From the NCBI RefSeq assembly GCF_002160765.1, contig NZ_NFLF01000012.1, positions 1 through 64,000 on the forward strand: DNA of 64,000 nt, in the 5' to 3' direction. Below, in pieces: positions 52,950 through 62,371 of this stretch (its first letter is position 1; each line of letters opens with the position of its first letter). Position numbers and translations under genes: made by a program. Source of the stretch: Lachnoclostridium sp. An138 (GTDB lineage: Bacteria > Bacillota > Clostridia > Lachnospirales > Lachnospiraceae). Below the pieces are notes generated by a model. That model was not told where the DNA came from. It saw nothing but the letters and a program-made list of their open reading frames with translations, and did no database searches.

Positions 52950-54947
52950 TTACTCCTGCATTTCTCTGTGCTGCACTGTGCCGATTTCAGCGGCCCCTGT
53001 AATCCTGTACACTCTTTCATATTCCGCTCCTGACACCAGATAACCGCTGATTTCATAATCATATAGTCCCGTGGCAGACAATACCTGTATGATATTCTGT
53101 CCGTCTGCCTCATCCACCCAGAGCATCATGGGCCTTCCCCCGCCGCTCCAGACAGCCTCCTTTACAGCTTCCATTCCTTCTGCCTCACATGAGAAATGCA
53201 GGCCGTCCTCCGTATAAAAGTTTGGACTCAGCCAGACAGCTTTTTGGTACTGTTCCTCTGTTCCGTCATTATTCAGATCACAAAGGTACGTCTGATTATC
53301 GTCTCCGGCTGCCTGCTGTTCTGCGCTGCCCGTCCATTTCCAGCTTTCCCCTAGTCCGGCCGGCTCCTGGTACTCGGAACCAGCAGCCGCAGCCTGTTCT
53401 GCCAGCGCCCTCCACTGCTCTCCCTGGCATTCTTCCACATTTACCTGACAGCTCTCCGGAACCATTCTGACAGACGCCTGTTCCACCAGTTCCCCGTTTT
53501 CATAGTAATACAAATCTGCGCCGTTATACAGCTTTCTCCCGTAATCCCAGGTGGTAAGCCAGAGATAATTTTCCCCTTCAAAAGAAAGCACGCAAAATTC
53601 CTCTCTGACACACTCCATCTGGCTCGTTCTTTCATAGGTTCCGTCTGCCTTACCTTTAAAAAGCACATAGCTGAAAAAGCCGCCGCTTCCGCCCTCGTCT
53701 CTTCCCATCAGCAGATCAGAGATGCCGTCATTGTCCAGATCCGCCTCCAGCACAGCGAAACCGCCCTTGAACGGTCCCACATATACGTTCCTCATTTTTG
53801 CAAGCTCTGCATGAATCCACGGGTTTGCCTCTCCCAGCTCCAAAGCCTCTTCCTCTGAAAGCTCCCGGTCGGTTCTCAGCCCGACAAGCGTCTCATATTC
53901 TGTCCCTTCCTCGAATGCCCTGCCGATCAGATCCAGAAACTCCTGAGGAATCTGATAAGCCCCATCCGCCTCGTCCTCCGGCTCCCGTTCTGCGCTTTCC
54001 AGTCCGTATTGTGCTAGCTCTGTGCCTGCAGGCCTGTACCGTTGCTTCTCCCTGTCCCAGATATACAGCTCATTTCTTCCCAGTCTTAAATCAAGACAGC
54101 CGTCCGAATCTATGTCTGCAAAGTCTTCCTTTCCTGGAAGCCAATCAAAATCCAGTTCCTGAAAGGGTTCCTCATATTCCCCACAGCGGTACAAAAAGAG
54201 AGCGTTATCCCCGTCTTCATTCAAGTCCGAACAAAATAAGAGCCTTCTTCCCTCCTCTGGTTCCGCCAGCATGCAGGAGGCGCCGCTTTCTTCATACCAG
54301 ATCGCTTCACCTGTATCCGTCCATCGGACACGTTGTTCTTCCACCAGACTGCTGATGCTGAACTCTTCCTCAGCCCGAATCTCCCAGAGCAGATAAACTT
54401 CACTCTCCCTCACCAGGATAAGGCACTGCCAGTCCTCTGTTTTCAGCTGGAAACTGTAATCCTCTTCTGACTCCAGCTTCAACAGAGTAGCCATTTCTTC
54501 TTCCTGATACTCTTCCAAGAGGGCTGCCGCCAGAGAAAGCTCTTCTTCATACTCCGCCTCATAGCATTCCAGCCGGATAAAGGGCGGCAGCAGAGCATCT
54601 TCCGGTTCCAGACCCGAAAGCTCCATTTCCACCCCTGCATCCCCTTCTCTGCCTTCACACAAATCGGCCTCAACGCCTTCCGGCAGTACGATTTCCAGGC
54701 TGCCAAAAATCACTTTATTTTCCTGTATGGCAGCCTGCTGCCGTTTTTCCCGAAGAAGCGCAGACTGACGCTCCCAGGTCTTTGTCTCTGACATTTCTGC
54801 CGTTTCCGGAAACTTTTCCTCCATATCTCCTGAATCTGCTCCACCCAGGACTTCTCCACCCTGAGCGCATCCCCATAGTCCTGACGCTCCGGCTGCCATC
54901 AGCAGTACCAGCAGCATGATATTCCAGTCGTACTTTTTCCTTTTCAT
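52950..54947 (-). CDS. VCBS/FG-GAP-like calcium-repeat lipoprotein
   Basis: 665 residues from ATG 54947 (behind GGGGGAGAAAG). Signal peptide with lipobox GLWGC. Four Asp-rich loops appear along the chain: DLNEDGDNALF, DIDSDGCLDLRLG, DLDNDGISDLLMG and DLNNDGTEEQ. They match the DxDxDG calcium loops of VCBS/FG-GAP repeats. The protein is very acidic. It probably forms a surface beta-propeller or a series of such blades. Function unknown, monocistronic. Confidence 0.8.
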   Translation of the reverse strand: MKRKKYDWNIMLLVLLMAAGASGLWGCAQGGEVLGGADSGDMEEKFPETAEMSETKTWERQSALLREKRQQAAIQENKVIFGSLEIVLPEGVEADLCEGREGDAGVEMELSGLEPEDALLPPFIRLECYEAEYEEELSLAAALLEEYQEEEMATLLKLESEEDYSFQLKTEDWQCLILVRESEVYLLWEIRAEEEFSISSLVEEQRVRWTDTGEAIWYEESGASCMLAEPEEGRRLLFCSDLNEDGDNALFLYRCGEYEEPFQELDFDWLPGKEDFADIDSDGCLDLRLGRNELYIWDREKQRYRPAGTELAQYGLESAEREPEDEADGAYQIPQEFLDLIGRAFEEGTEYETLVGLRTDRELSEEEALELGEANPWIHAELAKMRNVYVGPFKGGFAVLEADLDNDGISDLLMGRDEGGSGGFFSYVLFKGKADGTYERTSQMECVREEFCVLSFEGENYLWLTTWDYGRKLYNGADLYYYENGELVEQASVRMVPESCQVNVEECQGEQWRALAEQAAAAGSEYQEPAGLGESWKWTGSAEQQAAGDDNQTYLCDLNNDGTEEQYQKAVWLSPNFYTEDGLHFSCEAEGMEAVKEAVWSGGGRPMMLWVDEADGQNIIQVLSATGLYDYEISGYLVSGAEYERVYRITGAAEIGTVQHREMQE

Positions 54948-55061
54948 CTTTCTCCCCCACACATATACCGGCCTCTTTATATCAAAAGTATCTCATATCA
55001 CAATCTGGCCTGCAAGCGCTATAGCGCAATATTTTCAAAATAATCCACATTTTATTCAAAA

Positions 55062-55090
55062 TTGTATATTCGATTAAATTATGTTAAAAT
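55062..55090 (+). promoter_or_regulatory. Probable degV promoter
   Basis: TTGTAT (55062-55067), 17 bases, TAAAAT (55085-55090), in a strongly AT-rich 90-base stretch. Confidence 0.55.
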
Positions 55091-55138
55091 AAACAGCACA
55101 ACAACAGTAACTTCTCATTTACAACAGGAGGGAAGCGT

Positions 55139-56077
55139 ATGAATCCAGAATTTTGCATTGTGAGCGATGGTTCCTGCGACATCCCGGAAGCGCTCGCAAA
55201 AGAAAATGATATCGATATCGTCCATTTTCTTGTCTCTTTCAACGGTTCTGACTATCAAAAAGAAGGCGTGGAGCTGGAACTGCCGGAGTTCTATCAGCAG
55301 ATGGTCTCCTATCCGGACGTCTATCCAAAGACAGCGGCTCCCTCGCCGGAAGATTTTTACGCCGTCTTCAAAAAAAGAGCAGAGAAAGGACAGGATATCC
55401 TGTGTATCTGTATTTCCACAAAGCTGAGTTCCTCGGTCCAGTCTGCGGAAATTGCCCGGCAGATGCTGGCTGAAAGCTATCCGGATACCCGGGCCGTCGT
55501 TGTGGACTCTCTCTGCTGTACGTTGATGCAGAGCGCCTTTGTGCTGGAGCTTTGCCGCATGCGCGACGCTGGCTGTTCTCTCGACGAGGTTCTTGGGGCA
55601 GTCGATGCCCTGCGCAAATCCGGCCGCATTCTGTTCACGGTGGGAGACCTGAATTATCTCCAGCATGGCGGCCGAATCGGAAAGGTGGCCGGCATAGCCG
55701 GAAATCTGTTGGACTTAAAGCCGCTCATTACACTGGAGGACGGAGAGATCCATTCCTCCGGCATCAGACGCGGCCGCCGGAAATCGCTGGCTGGCGTCGT
55801 AGAGCTTCTGGTTTCTTACCTGAAGGAACAGAACTGTACGCCGGATGACTGCAACATTCTGATCGGCTATGGTTATAATCCGAAAGAGGGAATTCTTCTG
55901 CAAGAAATGACCAGAAAACGTCTGGCAGAAGAATTCGGCCCTCAGAGCACTCTTCCGGCCTTTCAAATCGGAGCCACTATCGCAGTCCACGCCGGCCCCT
56001 ATTCCATCGGGTACGGACTGGTGCACAGAAGCGACAGGCTGAAATCAAACATTCCACAGCAAGCTGGCAGGGCATGA
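55139..56077 (+). CDS. DegV family fatty-acid-binding protein
   Basis: 312 residues. Family hallmarks are IVSDGSCDIPEALAKE (N-terminal), ISTKLSSSVQSAE, GRIGKVAGIAGNLLDLKPLI and the C-terminal HAGPYSIGYG. DegV proteins bind a fatty acid and, in Gram-positives, act as FakB partners of the FakA fatty acid kinase. No fakA is seen here. Start behind AGGAGGGAAGC. Confidence 0.95.
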   Translation: MNPEFCIVSDGSCDIPEALAKENDIDIVHFLVSFNGSDYQKEGVELELPEFYQQMVSYPDVYPKTAAPSPEDFYAVFKKRAEKGQDILCICISTKLSSSVQSAEIARQMLAESYPDTRAVVVDSLCCTLMQSAFVLELCRMRDAGCSLDEVLGAVDALRKSGRILFTVGDLNYLQHGGRIGKVAGIAGNLLDLKPLITLEDGEIHSSGIRRGRRKSLAGVVELLVSYLKEQNCTPDDCNILIGYGYNPKEGILLQEMTRKRLAEEFGPQSTLPAFQIGATIAVHAGPYSIGYGLVHRSDRLKSNIPQQAGRA

Positions 56078-56184
56078 AAACAATGAACGCAGTCAAGCTG
56101 AGGGAGGCTTTACACCCACAGGGATTTATCCTCACGGCGCTCGCCAAATAGACATACGGGCGCAAGGTTAAAAAGACTGCAGGT

Positions 56185-56694
56185 TCACGCAGTCTGCTCC
56201 CTTCTGCCTGGCAGAGCCTTCAGCGCAGTCAGGGTCGCATCCAGATTTGCACGGTGCCAGTTTGCAGTCTTCAGCGGGCCTGCTCCCCCTATGCCGGAGC
56301 CGAAACCGCTCATGCCCACCGACAGCGTGCCGGAAGTGCGGAACTCACTCAGCTCCTTCTGCTGGGCCGAGAGGGCGATGAGCCCATCGTCTGTGTCCAG
56401 TTCAATACGCCAATTGAACATGTCTTCCTTTATCTCCACCCTGCGGATGCTGGTATAGGGGATCTCCAGAGCCACGTTCTTCTTCAGCATAAAGGACATC
56501 CGTCCAAAAGGCAGCAGTACCAGAGATTTTTCACACATCTGCAGAGCAAAGAACTCATTGGAAAAAAATCTGGCAATCTTCTCGCTCAGGTTGGCGGGAG
56601 CGTAGGTAACGATGATGGCGCGGTCGGGAATGGGGTTGTAACCGGCTTCCCTGACGAACTCAGTAACAAATTTTTCAGCAGGCATATCTGACAT
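56185..56694 (-). CDS. Hypothetical protein, possible PH-like fold
   Basis: 169 residues, no signal peptide. The middle (SLVLLPFGRMSFMLKKNVAL, then IPYTSIRRVEIKEDMFNWRI) alternates like the beta strands of bacterial PH-like domains. A Gly-rich loop (GFGSGIGGAG) and a helical tail follow. No known motif. Its promoter carries direct repeats spaced for a LytTR regulator, and the LytTR gene is directly upstream, so it is the likely output of that system. Confidence 0.7.
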   Translation of the reverse strand: MSDMPAEKFVTEFVREAGYNPIPDRAIIVTYAPANLSEKIARFFSNEFFALQMCEKSLVLLPFGRMSFMLKKNVALEIPYTSIRRVEIKEDMFNWRIELDTDDGLIALSAQQKELSEFRTSGTLSVGMSGFGSGIGGAGPLKTANWHRANLDATLTALKALPGRREQTA

Positions 56695-56746
56695 CTCCTT
56701 TTAAGTATCTTAATTACCGTATGGTCTGGTTTGTTTTGATGATTTG

Positions 56747-56810
56747 AGTATAACAGACAAAAGGAGTCAGGCGTCAAATCTTTCGCCAACGGTTTTTTTC
56801 GCTTCGCCAA
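56747..56810 (-). promoter_or_regulatory. LytTR-type direct repeats and promoter
   Basis: TTGGCGAA occurs at 56803-56810 and 56782-56789 (minus strand), 21 bases apart. That is the two-helical-turn spacing used by AgrA/LytTR dimers. Downstream lie TTGACG (56772-56777) and, after an over-long 19-base spacer, TATACT (56747-56752), a layout that suits activation. Confidence 0.55.
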
Positions 56811-56861
56811 ATGCAAAATCCCCCGCAGCGCTGCCGGTGAGGCCGCGTTGCGGGGGAAAAA

Positions 56862-57590
56862 TCAATCTGCCCGGTATTCACTTTTTGCCTTTCGGGATAA
56901 AAGACATGTCTCACCATTATCCAGCTCCACCGTCTGCTCCTTCAGATGTACGGCCCGTATGCGGGAGCGGTTCACAAGAAAGCTGCGGTGGCAGCGCCAG
57001 AAGCCATCGCCAAGCTGCTGTGTAAAATGGCCGAGGCTGCTGTTGAATTCCAGCAGCTCGTCATCCAGGTGCATACGCAGCGTATGGCGGATTCCCACGG
57101 CTTCAAGATACAGAATGTTTTCCACCGGAATATGACGTACGGTATCCAGAATTTTCACCGTACAATAGCTGCCCTGCCCCGGCTGCTGGGCCTGCATTCT
57201 CTCCTGAATACTTTCCAGGCATTTCTGTACCCGTCCTGTCATGGCGCCACGGCTGCCCTTGACGATATAATCAAGAGCTTCCAGCCGCAGACGGAACGTC
57301 TCAAAGGCCAGATCGCTGTGAGCGGTGATAAATATAATAAATCCCCGCGGATCATACTGGCGCAGCTTTTGTGCCAGCACCAGGCCGCTCATCTTACCGG
57401 GAAAATCAATGTCCAGAAAATAGATGGCAGGCACTGAAGCTTCCCTTTGCGCCCTCAGCAGCTCATCCGGGTCCTCCAAAGCGCGCACCGGCCCCATATC
57501 ACAGTCCAGAATCAGGATCTGGCTGTCAACGATCTGCGTAAGATTTTCCCGAATGAACGGTTCGTCATCACAAACATAAACCGGAATCAT
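56862..57590 (-). CDS. LytTR-family response regulator (AgrA-like)
   Basis: 242 residues. Receiver domain: IPVYVCDDEPFIRENLTQIV and phospho-acceptor Asp in YFLDIDFPGKMSGL. The C-terminal LytTR DNA-binding domain has ILYLEAVGIRHTLRMHLDDE and FWRCHRSFLVNRSRIRAVHL. It follows its kinase by 16 bases. No agrB or agrD peptide gene is in reach. Confidence 0.93.
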   Translation of the reverse strand: MIPVYVCDDEPFIRENLTQIVDSQILILDCDMGPVRALEDPDELLRAQREASVPAIYFLDIDFPGKMSGLVLAQKLRQYDPRGFIIFITAHSDLAFETFRLRLEALDYIVKGSRGAMTGRVQKCLESIQERMQAQQPGQGSYCTVKILDTVRHIPVENILYLEAVGIRHTLRMHLDDELLEFNSSLGHFTQQLGDGFWRCHRSFLVNRSRIRAVHLKEQTVELDNGETCLLSRKAKSEYRAD

Positions 57591-57606
57591 AGTTTCTCCT
57601 CCATAC

Positions 57607-58962
57607 TCAGGTTGCCGGAATGTGCAGCTCCTGCACGAACATTCCGTCTTTCAGGTAGGTGCGGGCCGCACAACCGCGGCATCGGGCCACAATGCGCCGG
57701 TAGCTGGCAAGCCCCGTGCCATGACCGCTGCCTTTGGTGGTGTAACCCTTTTTCGCCACGGCTGCAAGATCGGGCGCTTTTTCATAATTATTCGCCACAG
57801 CCAGATACAATTTCTTTTCCTCCTGCAGCACAACTACCCGCACCTGCCCATTCTGTTCAGGAACCGCCTCGATGGCGTTATCCAGCAGAACGCCCAGGGC
57901 CCGCAGCAGATCATCTGTGTCCATGCCTAAATTTCCCTGCACCGGAGCCAGCGCTTCCAACACGCCCTTAATATGCATCTGCCGCATTTTTGCAAGCTTT
58001 GCTGTCAGCAGGCTGCGCAGCGGATACAGATGAATATTGTTCAGTCCGTCCATCTGGGCAATCTCTGCTCCCAGCTTTTCATCAAAATAGCTGCTGGTCC
58101 GTTTCATGAAGTCCTGAATTCCGTCCAGATCTCCCTCCTGCGCCTGCAGCGTAAGGCCGGAAAAAAGATTAGTGAAATCATGGCGGAAAGCCCGGATCTC
58201 CTGCTGCAGCTCTTCCAGCAGCGCCATATGAGCCTGCTGCTGTAAAATGGTCTCCTCCTGCGCCCGGATCTTATCCTGGCCTGCAGTGTACATGGCGGCA
58301 AACTGCAGGAAAAACAGCCCCGCCACAATAAGAGCAGAAAAAAAGGTGGCATACCCTGCGTCCGGAGTAACATCTGGCACAATCAGCTGCAATACCGGCA
58401 TGGTACACATCAGCGCGTAACAGACAAGCAGCGTCAGCACCGCCCGTCCCCTGCTGCGGAACATGGCAGAAAAGTATCTATAAAAGCCGGACTTCTTTAA
58501 AATCAGGGCTGTCAGCCATGCCAGCACCACTGTGAGGGTATAGGGCACATACAGCCGCACAAAGGCCAGAACATGCTGCCGATCAAACAGAGGCGCATAC
58601 TCCTCCACCATCTGCACCATCAGAGAATTGGCCGTATTGGTAATGAAAGTGCTCAGAACAGACGCAGTGAACGTGTGCAGGAACGGGATGTGACAGGCTT
58701 TGAACAGCAGAAAGCCCAGAATCAATGCCATAACTGTATAGCAGACGGTATCATACAGGTCAGATGCAGCATTCTCCGTACCTGCCGTGAAAGCATAAAT
58801 CAGCATGGTAAGCCACTGTGCCGCCTCCCCGCAGAGCAAAAAGATTCCCAGTGATTTCCAATGCGTTTTACGGCCCAGGATGCCTGCGGCCAGAATATAC
58901 AGCGCCAGGACCATCATCCCCATCGTAAAGGCTACGGTTCCCAGTCGAAATGCCAAACTCAT
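57607..58962 (-). CDS. GHKL sensor histidine kinase (AgrC-like)
   Basis: 451 residues. Six to seven N-terminal membrane spans (to about residue 225) are followed by a coiled coil, H-box ELQQEIRAFRHDFTNLFSGL, N-box VLLDNAIEAV and G-box GSGHGTGLASYRRIVARC. This is the layout of peptide-sensing kinases of the AgrC/ComD group. Start behind AAAGGAATT. Transcribed from a near-consensus promoter at 59120-59149. Confidence 0.92.
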   Translation of the reverse strand: MSLAFRLGTVAFTMGMMVLALYILAAGILGRKTHWKSLGIFLLCGEAAQWLTMLIYAFTAGTENAASDLYDTVCYTVMALILGFLLFKACHIPFLHTFTASVLSTFITNTANSLMVQMVEEYAPLFDRQHVLAFVRLYVPYTLTVVLAWLTALILKKSGFYRYFSAMFRSRGRAVLTLLVCYALMCTMPVLQLIVPDVTPDAGYATFFSALIVAGLFFLQFAAMYTAGQDKIRAQEETILQQQAHMALLEELQQEIRAFRHDFTNLFSGLTLQAQEGDLDGIQDFMKRTSSYFDEKLGAEIAQMDGLNNIHLYPLRSLLTAKLAKMRQMHIKGVLEALAPVQGNLGMDTDDLLRALGVLLDNAIEAVPEQNGQVRVVVLQEEKKLYLAVANNYEKAPDLAAVAKKGYTTKGSGHGTGLASYRRIVARCRGCAARTYLKDGMFVQELHIPAT

Positions 58963-59119
58963 AGCATAATTCCTTTCTCATCTAAACTCGCCAGCGCAGG
59001 ATGGCTCCCCTTATCTCCCTTTATCTTCCTTTATCATCATTTACATTTTTTATGAAAGAACCGGAGCTCTGCTCTGAAATGAACAGGAAAACGGCGTCAT
59101 CTCCGCTGCAGCCTCGACT

Positions 59120-59149
59120 ATTATACATCCGGCTGGAAACAGCCGTCAA
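59120..59149 (-). promoter_or_regulatory. Promoter of the AgrCA-like system
   Basis: TTGACG (59144-59149), 18 bases, perfect TATAAT (59120-59125) on the minus strand. Confidence 0.75.
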
Positions 59150-59170
59150 CAATACACTTTTTGCACACGC

Positions 59171-59230
59171 AAAAAGGACCGGCGCATCCGCATGATCCAA
59201 ATCGCATGATTCAAATCACAGATGCGCCGG
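59171..59230 (-). terminator. Coat-gene terminator
   Basis: CCGGCGCATC (59221-59230 complement) pairs with GATGCGCCGG across a 32-base loop. On the minus strand TCCTTTTTGCG follows. The loop contains two near-identical 14-base units, GATTTGAATCATGC and GATTTGGATCATGC. Confidence 0.75.
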
Positions 59231-59294
59231 CCCTCTGCGTTTTACCTGCAGGCTTTTCCGGCACAGACCCCAGCGGAACCTGACGCTGCGCTCC

Positions 59295-59555
59295 TTACAG
59301 CGTTCCTTCCGTAAACAATGCCTTTACATGGGCTATCTCCTCTGCCGTTGCCTGGGCAGCCGGAACATAATACTGCTTTGCCCGGGCAATCTGGTAAAGC
59401 TCTTCCTGAGACATCTCACACTTGTTGCGGATCTCCTTAAGCGTCTGCTTCAGAGCCGGGTTCTCTGTCTGAGGGATCATGTCTCCAAACATTTTCAGTT
59501 CGCCATTGATTCCTGTCAGCGCGTCCGATACCATGGTCTTTTCATCCATCTTCAC
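59295..59555 (-). CDS. CotF-like spore coat protein
   Basis: 86-residue helical protein with the coat F pattern (VSDALTGINGELKMFGDMIP, NPALKQTLKEIRNKCEMSQE, LYQIARAKQYYVPAA). Coat F proteins are small four-helix, ferritin-like proteins packed in the spore coat. It is six bases after the 62-residue partner gene, which is also helical. Expression is probably late in sporulation, but no sporulation promoter was identified. Confidence 0.8.
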   Translation of the reverse strand: MKMDEKTMVSDALTGINGELKMFGDMIPQTENPALKQTLKEIRNKCEMSQEELYQIARAKQYYVPAAQATAEEIAHVKALFTEGTL

Positions 59556-59561
59556 GACCTC

Positions 59562-59750
59562 CTAACCTAAAAAGTGCATGAGCTGCTGCTTGTTTTCCTT
59601 TGCAGACTGAGCTGCTTTCAGAAAAAACTGTTTGATCTGCTGATCTGAAGCCTGATTTGCGTACTCAGTCATTTTACAGCAGCTGGTGTCATAGCCTCCG
59701 AGCAGGTGGCGGAGATTCTGCACGTCCAGTTCCGATAATTGTGGTGTCAT
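59562..59750 (-). CDS. Small CotF-partner protein
   Basis: 62 residues (MTPQLSELDVQNLRHLLGGY, then AQSAKENKQQLMHFLG). Helical, Gln-rich, with adjacent cysteines (SCC). The helices resemble half of a CotF domain, so it and the next gene may form a two-part coat F protein. Start behind AAAAGGAGG. Confidence 0.75.
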   Translation of the reverse strand: MTPQLSELDVQNLRHLLGGYDTSCCKMTEYANQASDQQIKQFFLKAAQSAKENKQQLMHFLG

Positions 59751-59904
59751 AAAAAATCCTCCTTTTCCGGTTTACACTTTTAGTATCCTGGAAAAGAAGG
59801 ATTTTATACGCCTTCCGGACAAATCCGAAAGGAAAGATATTATTTTTCAGCCGGCTTCCCCGGCAAATGCTCCAGTGGCATTTTCACGCAGCAGTATCCA
59901 TCCG

Positions 59905-61347
59905 TCAGCCTGCCAGCCAGTCGTACATCTCCGCATACTTCTTCGCTGAATTATTCCAGGAGAAGTCAGCTGCCATGGCGCGGTCTACAATCTTATTCCA
60001 CTCGCGCTTTCTGTCATAATAGATACGCTCCGCATAGCGCACTGTATTCATCATTTCATGGGCATTGTAGTTCGTAAAGCTGAAGCCTGTTCCGGTATTT
60101 TCATACTCATTATATGGCTGAACCGTATCCTTCAGGCCTCCGGTCTCGCGGACGATCGGAACCGTACCGTAACGGAGGCTCATCAGCTGGCTCAATCCGC
60201 AGGGCTCAAACTGAGAAGGCATCAGAAATGCGTCACAGGAGCCGTAAATCTTATGGGACATGGCTTCGGAGTAGAAAATATTGGCCGATACTTTACCCTG
60301 GTACTTCCAGGCGAAGTGGCGGAACATATTTTCATAGCGCTCTTCTCCCGTTCCCAGAACCACGATCTGAATCTCATCCTGGCAAAGCTCATCCATTACA
60401 TAGGCAATCAGATCAAATCCCTTCTGATCGGTCAGACGGGATACAATGCCGATCATCATCTTCTTCGGATCTACAGTAAGGCCCAGCTCCTCCTGAAGAG
60501 CTACTTTATTCTTTACTTTTTCCTTACGGAAGTTCACGGCGTTGTAATTGCGTACCAGGAACTTATCTGTCTCAGGGTTATATTCATCATAATCAATTCC
60601 GTTCACGATTCCGCGCAGGGAATTGGAGCGGGCGCGCAGCAGGCCGTCCAGATGCTCTCCATAATAGGGCATCTTAATCTCCTCTGCATAAGTATCGCTT
60701 ACCGTCGTCACCGCGTCCGCGTAAACGATGCCGCCTTTCAGGTAATTGGCGTCCCCATAAGCCTCCAGCTTGTCAGGTGTAAAGTAAGAAGCCGAAAGAC
60801 CTGTGATATCCTTAACCGTCTTCATATCCCAGATTCCCTGGAATTTCAGATTGTGAATGGTCATAACTGTCTTGATTCCCTGGAAGAACGGATTGTTCTG
60901 GAAGGAATCATTGAGAAATACCGGCACAAGACCTGTCTGCCAGTCATGGCAATGGATAATATCCGGACGGAAATTCAAGGAGGGCAGAGCCGAAATGGCA
61001 GCTTTGGAGAAAAATGCAAATTTCTCTATGTCCTCATAAATATTTCCATAAGGCTTGGGGCCCGCAAAATAATATTCATTGTCAATGAAATAGAATTTGA
61101 CTCCGTCATATTCCATTTCCAGGACACCGACATACTGGCTGCGCCAGGCCAGGTTCATGTAAAAATGCGTCACATAATTCATCTTGTCCCGCCACTCCTG
61201 CTTAATGCAGAGATATTTGGGAATCATAACGCGAATATCATACTGCTCTTTATCAAAATATTTCGGCAGAGAGCCGACCACGTCTGCCAGTCCTCCGGTT
61301 TTGATAAAGGGAACCGCTTCTGAAGCAATAAATAAAATCTTTTTCAC
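59905..61347 (-). CDS. glgA: Glycogen synthase
   Basis: Transfers glucose from ADP-glucose to glycogen. Start is the GTG at 61347, eight bases after GGGAGGAAAT. An in-frame ATG at 61395 lacks a site. Landmarks are KKILFIASEAVPFIKTGGLA (with the KTGGLA nucleotide loop), GIVNGIDYDEYNP, and SQFEPCGLSQLMSLRYGT near the C-terminus. 480 residues. Alone here, with no other glg gene in the window. Confidence 0.95.
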   Translation of the reverse strand: MKKILFIASEAVPFIKTGGLADVVGSLPKYFDKEQYDIRVMIPKYLCIKQEWRDKMNYVTHFYMNLAWRSQYVGVLEMEYDGVKFYFIDNEYYFAGPKPYGNIYEDIEKFAFFSKAAISALPSLNFRPDIIHCHDWQTGLVPVFLNDSFQNNPFFQGIKTVMTIHNLKFQGIWDMKTVKDITGLSASYFTPDKLEAYGDANYLKGGIVYADAVTTVSDTYAEEIKMPYYGEHLDGLLRARSNSLRGIVNGIDYDEYNPETDKFLVRNYNAVNFRKEKVKNKVALQEELGLTVDPKKMMIGIVSRLTDQKGFDLIAYVMDELCQDEIQIVVLGTGEERYENMFRHFAWKYQGKVSANIFYSEAMSHKIYGSCDAFLMPSQFEPCGLSQLMSLRYGTVPIVRETGGLKDTVQPYNEYENTGTGFSFTNYNAHEMMNTVRYAERIYYDRKREWNKIVDRAMAADFSWNNSAKKYAEMYDWLAG

Positions 61348-61383
61348 TGCATTTCCTCCCTGTTTCGGTAAAATTCTGTATTT

Positions 61384-61412
61384 ATTATACCTCATTTGCA
61401 GTGTATTTTAAA
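61384..61412 (-). promoter_or_regulatory. glgA promoter
   Basis: TTTAAA (61407-61412), 17 bases, perfect TATAAT (61384-61389) on the minus strand. The leader is about 30 bases. Confidence 0.7.
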
Positions 61413-61448
61413 GATAAATTTGTGCAGATTCTACATTTTTACTCACCA

Positions 61449-61490
61449 GTTCAGCCATGCTCCCGGTTTTTCCGGGCTGCATGGCTGAAC
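61449..61490. terminator. Long hairpin after spo0A
   Basis: GTTCAGCCATGC with its complement encloses CCCGG-TTTTT-CCGGG, about 17 paired bases. No T run follows on either strand, so it may act as an mRNA 3' stabiliser or a U-poor terminator. Confidence 0.5.
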
Positions 61491-61513
61491 AGTTCTGCTG
61501 CAGTGAAATTCTT

Positions 61514-62314
61514 TCAGGAAACCTTCGCCTTATACTCCAGACGAATCCGGTCCGCAATCAGAGCGATGAACTCCGAATTGGTGGGCTTTCCTTTTCCGTT
61601 GCTCACCGTATAGCCGAAAAGCTCATCAATCGTATCCATCTTTCCGCGGCTCCAGGCTACCTCGATGGCATGACGTATCGCTCTTTCCACCCGGCTGGGC
61701 GTCGTCTGATGGTTCTTGGCGATGGTGGGATACAGAATCTTGGTGATGGAATTGAGCATTTCCATGTCCTGTACCGACATCATAATCGCATCTCTCAGAT
61801 ACTGATACCCTTTGATATGAGCCGGGACTCCGATTTCATGAATCATATTGGTGACATCCGTCTCCAAATCCCGCTCCTCACAGGGACGCCGCCGCTCCGC
61901 CTGAGCCTCCCGGGCCGGCGCCAGTATCTTTTCTCCCCGGTTCCGGATGCTCCGGAGTCTTCCCAGCAGCATCTCGTTGTTGAATGGTTTCATAATATAA
62001 TAATTTGCTCCAAGAGCAAACGCGTCCTCTGTCACCGCTTCCTGTCCAATGGCAGAAAGCACGATAAAAGCCGGCATCTTCTTTAAAGATGTATCGTTTT
62101 TCAGCTTTTCCAGAACCCCCAGTCCATCCATCTTCGGCATAATCAAATCAAGGAGAACCACATCCGGAGTGCTTTTCTTTATCATTTCCACAGCGTCTTC
62201 TCCATTTCCTGCTGTTCCCACAATCTCCATATCATTTTCTGTACGGATCAGCGCGTTCAGCATTTCCACAATTCTTTCATTATCGTCAGCGATTGCCACA
62301 TTCAGTTTTTCCAT
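61514..62314 (-). CDS. spo0A: Stage 0 sporulation master regulator
   Basis: 266 residues. Receiver with the DD pocket ([11 protein letters not shown]), phospho-acceptor Asp in [14 protein letters not shown] and LSAIGQE. The C-terminal Spo0A DNA-binding domain has [20 protein letters not shown] and [19 protein letters not shown] Spo0A box lies upstream of its promoter, so it probably controls itself. Gene order recN-spoIVB-spo0A is conserved in spore formers. Confidence 0.98.
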   Translation of the reverse strand: MEKLNVAIADDNERIVEMLNALIRTENDMEIVGTAGNGEDAVEMIKKSTPDVVLLDLIMPKMDGLGVLEKLKNDTSLKKMPAFIVLSAIGQEAVTEDAFALGANYYIMKPFNNEMLLGRLRSIRNRGEKILAPAREAQAERRRPCEERDLETDVTNMIHEIGVPAHIKGYQYLRDAIMMSVQDMEMLNSITKILYPTIAKNHQTTPSRVERAIRHAIEVAWSRGKMDTIDELFGYTVSNGKGKPTNSEFIALIADRIRLEYKAKVS

Positions 62315-62371
62315 TTCTACCTCCCCAGAATTACATTTTTCAACTTTTCAACACACCGGCGCTACCCGTTT

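Larger units (their letters stand above)
58963..59294. other. Intergenic region between AgrC-like kinase and coat genes
   Basis: About 330 bases without a gene. It holds the kinase promoter (59120-59149) and the coat-gene terminator (59171-59230). No peptide-pheromone reading frame with an AgrD-like layout was found here. Confidence 0.5.

Noticed and set aside
58963-59294. AgrD-like peptide gene near the AgrC-like kinase.
   Set aside because: No short frame with an amphipathic head, central Cys and acidic tail occurs in the region, and no AgrB-like protein is encoded in the window.
60058-61323. A 421-codon plus-strand frame opposite glgA.
   Set aside because: glgA on the minus strand has every family motif. 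The opposite frame shows no motif and no start signal.
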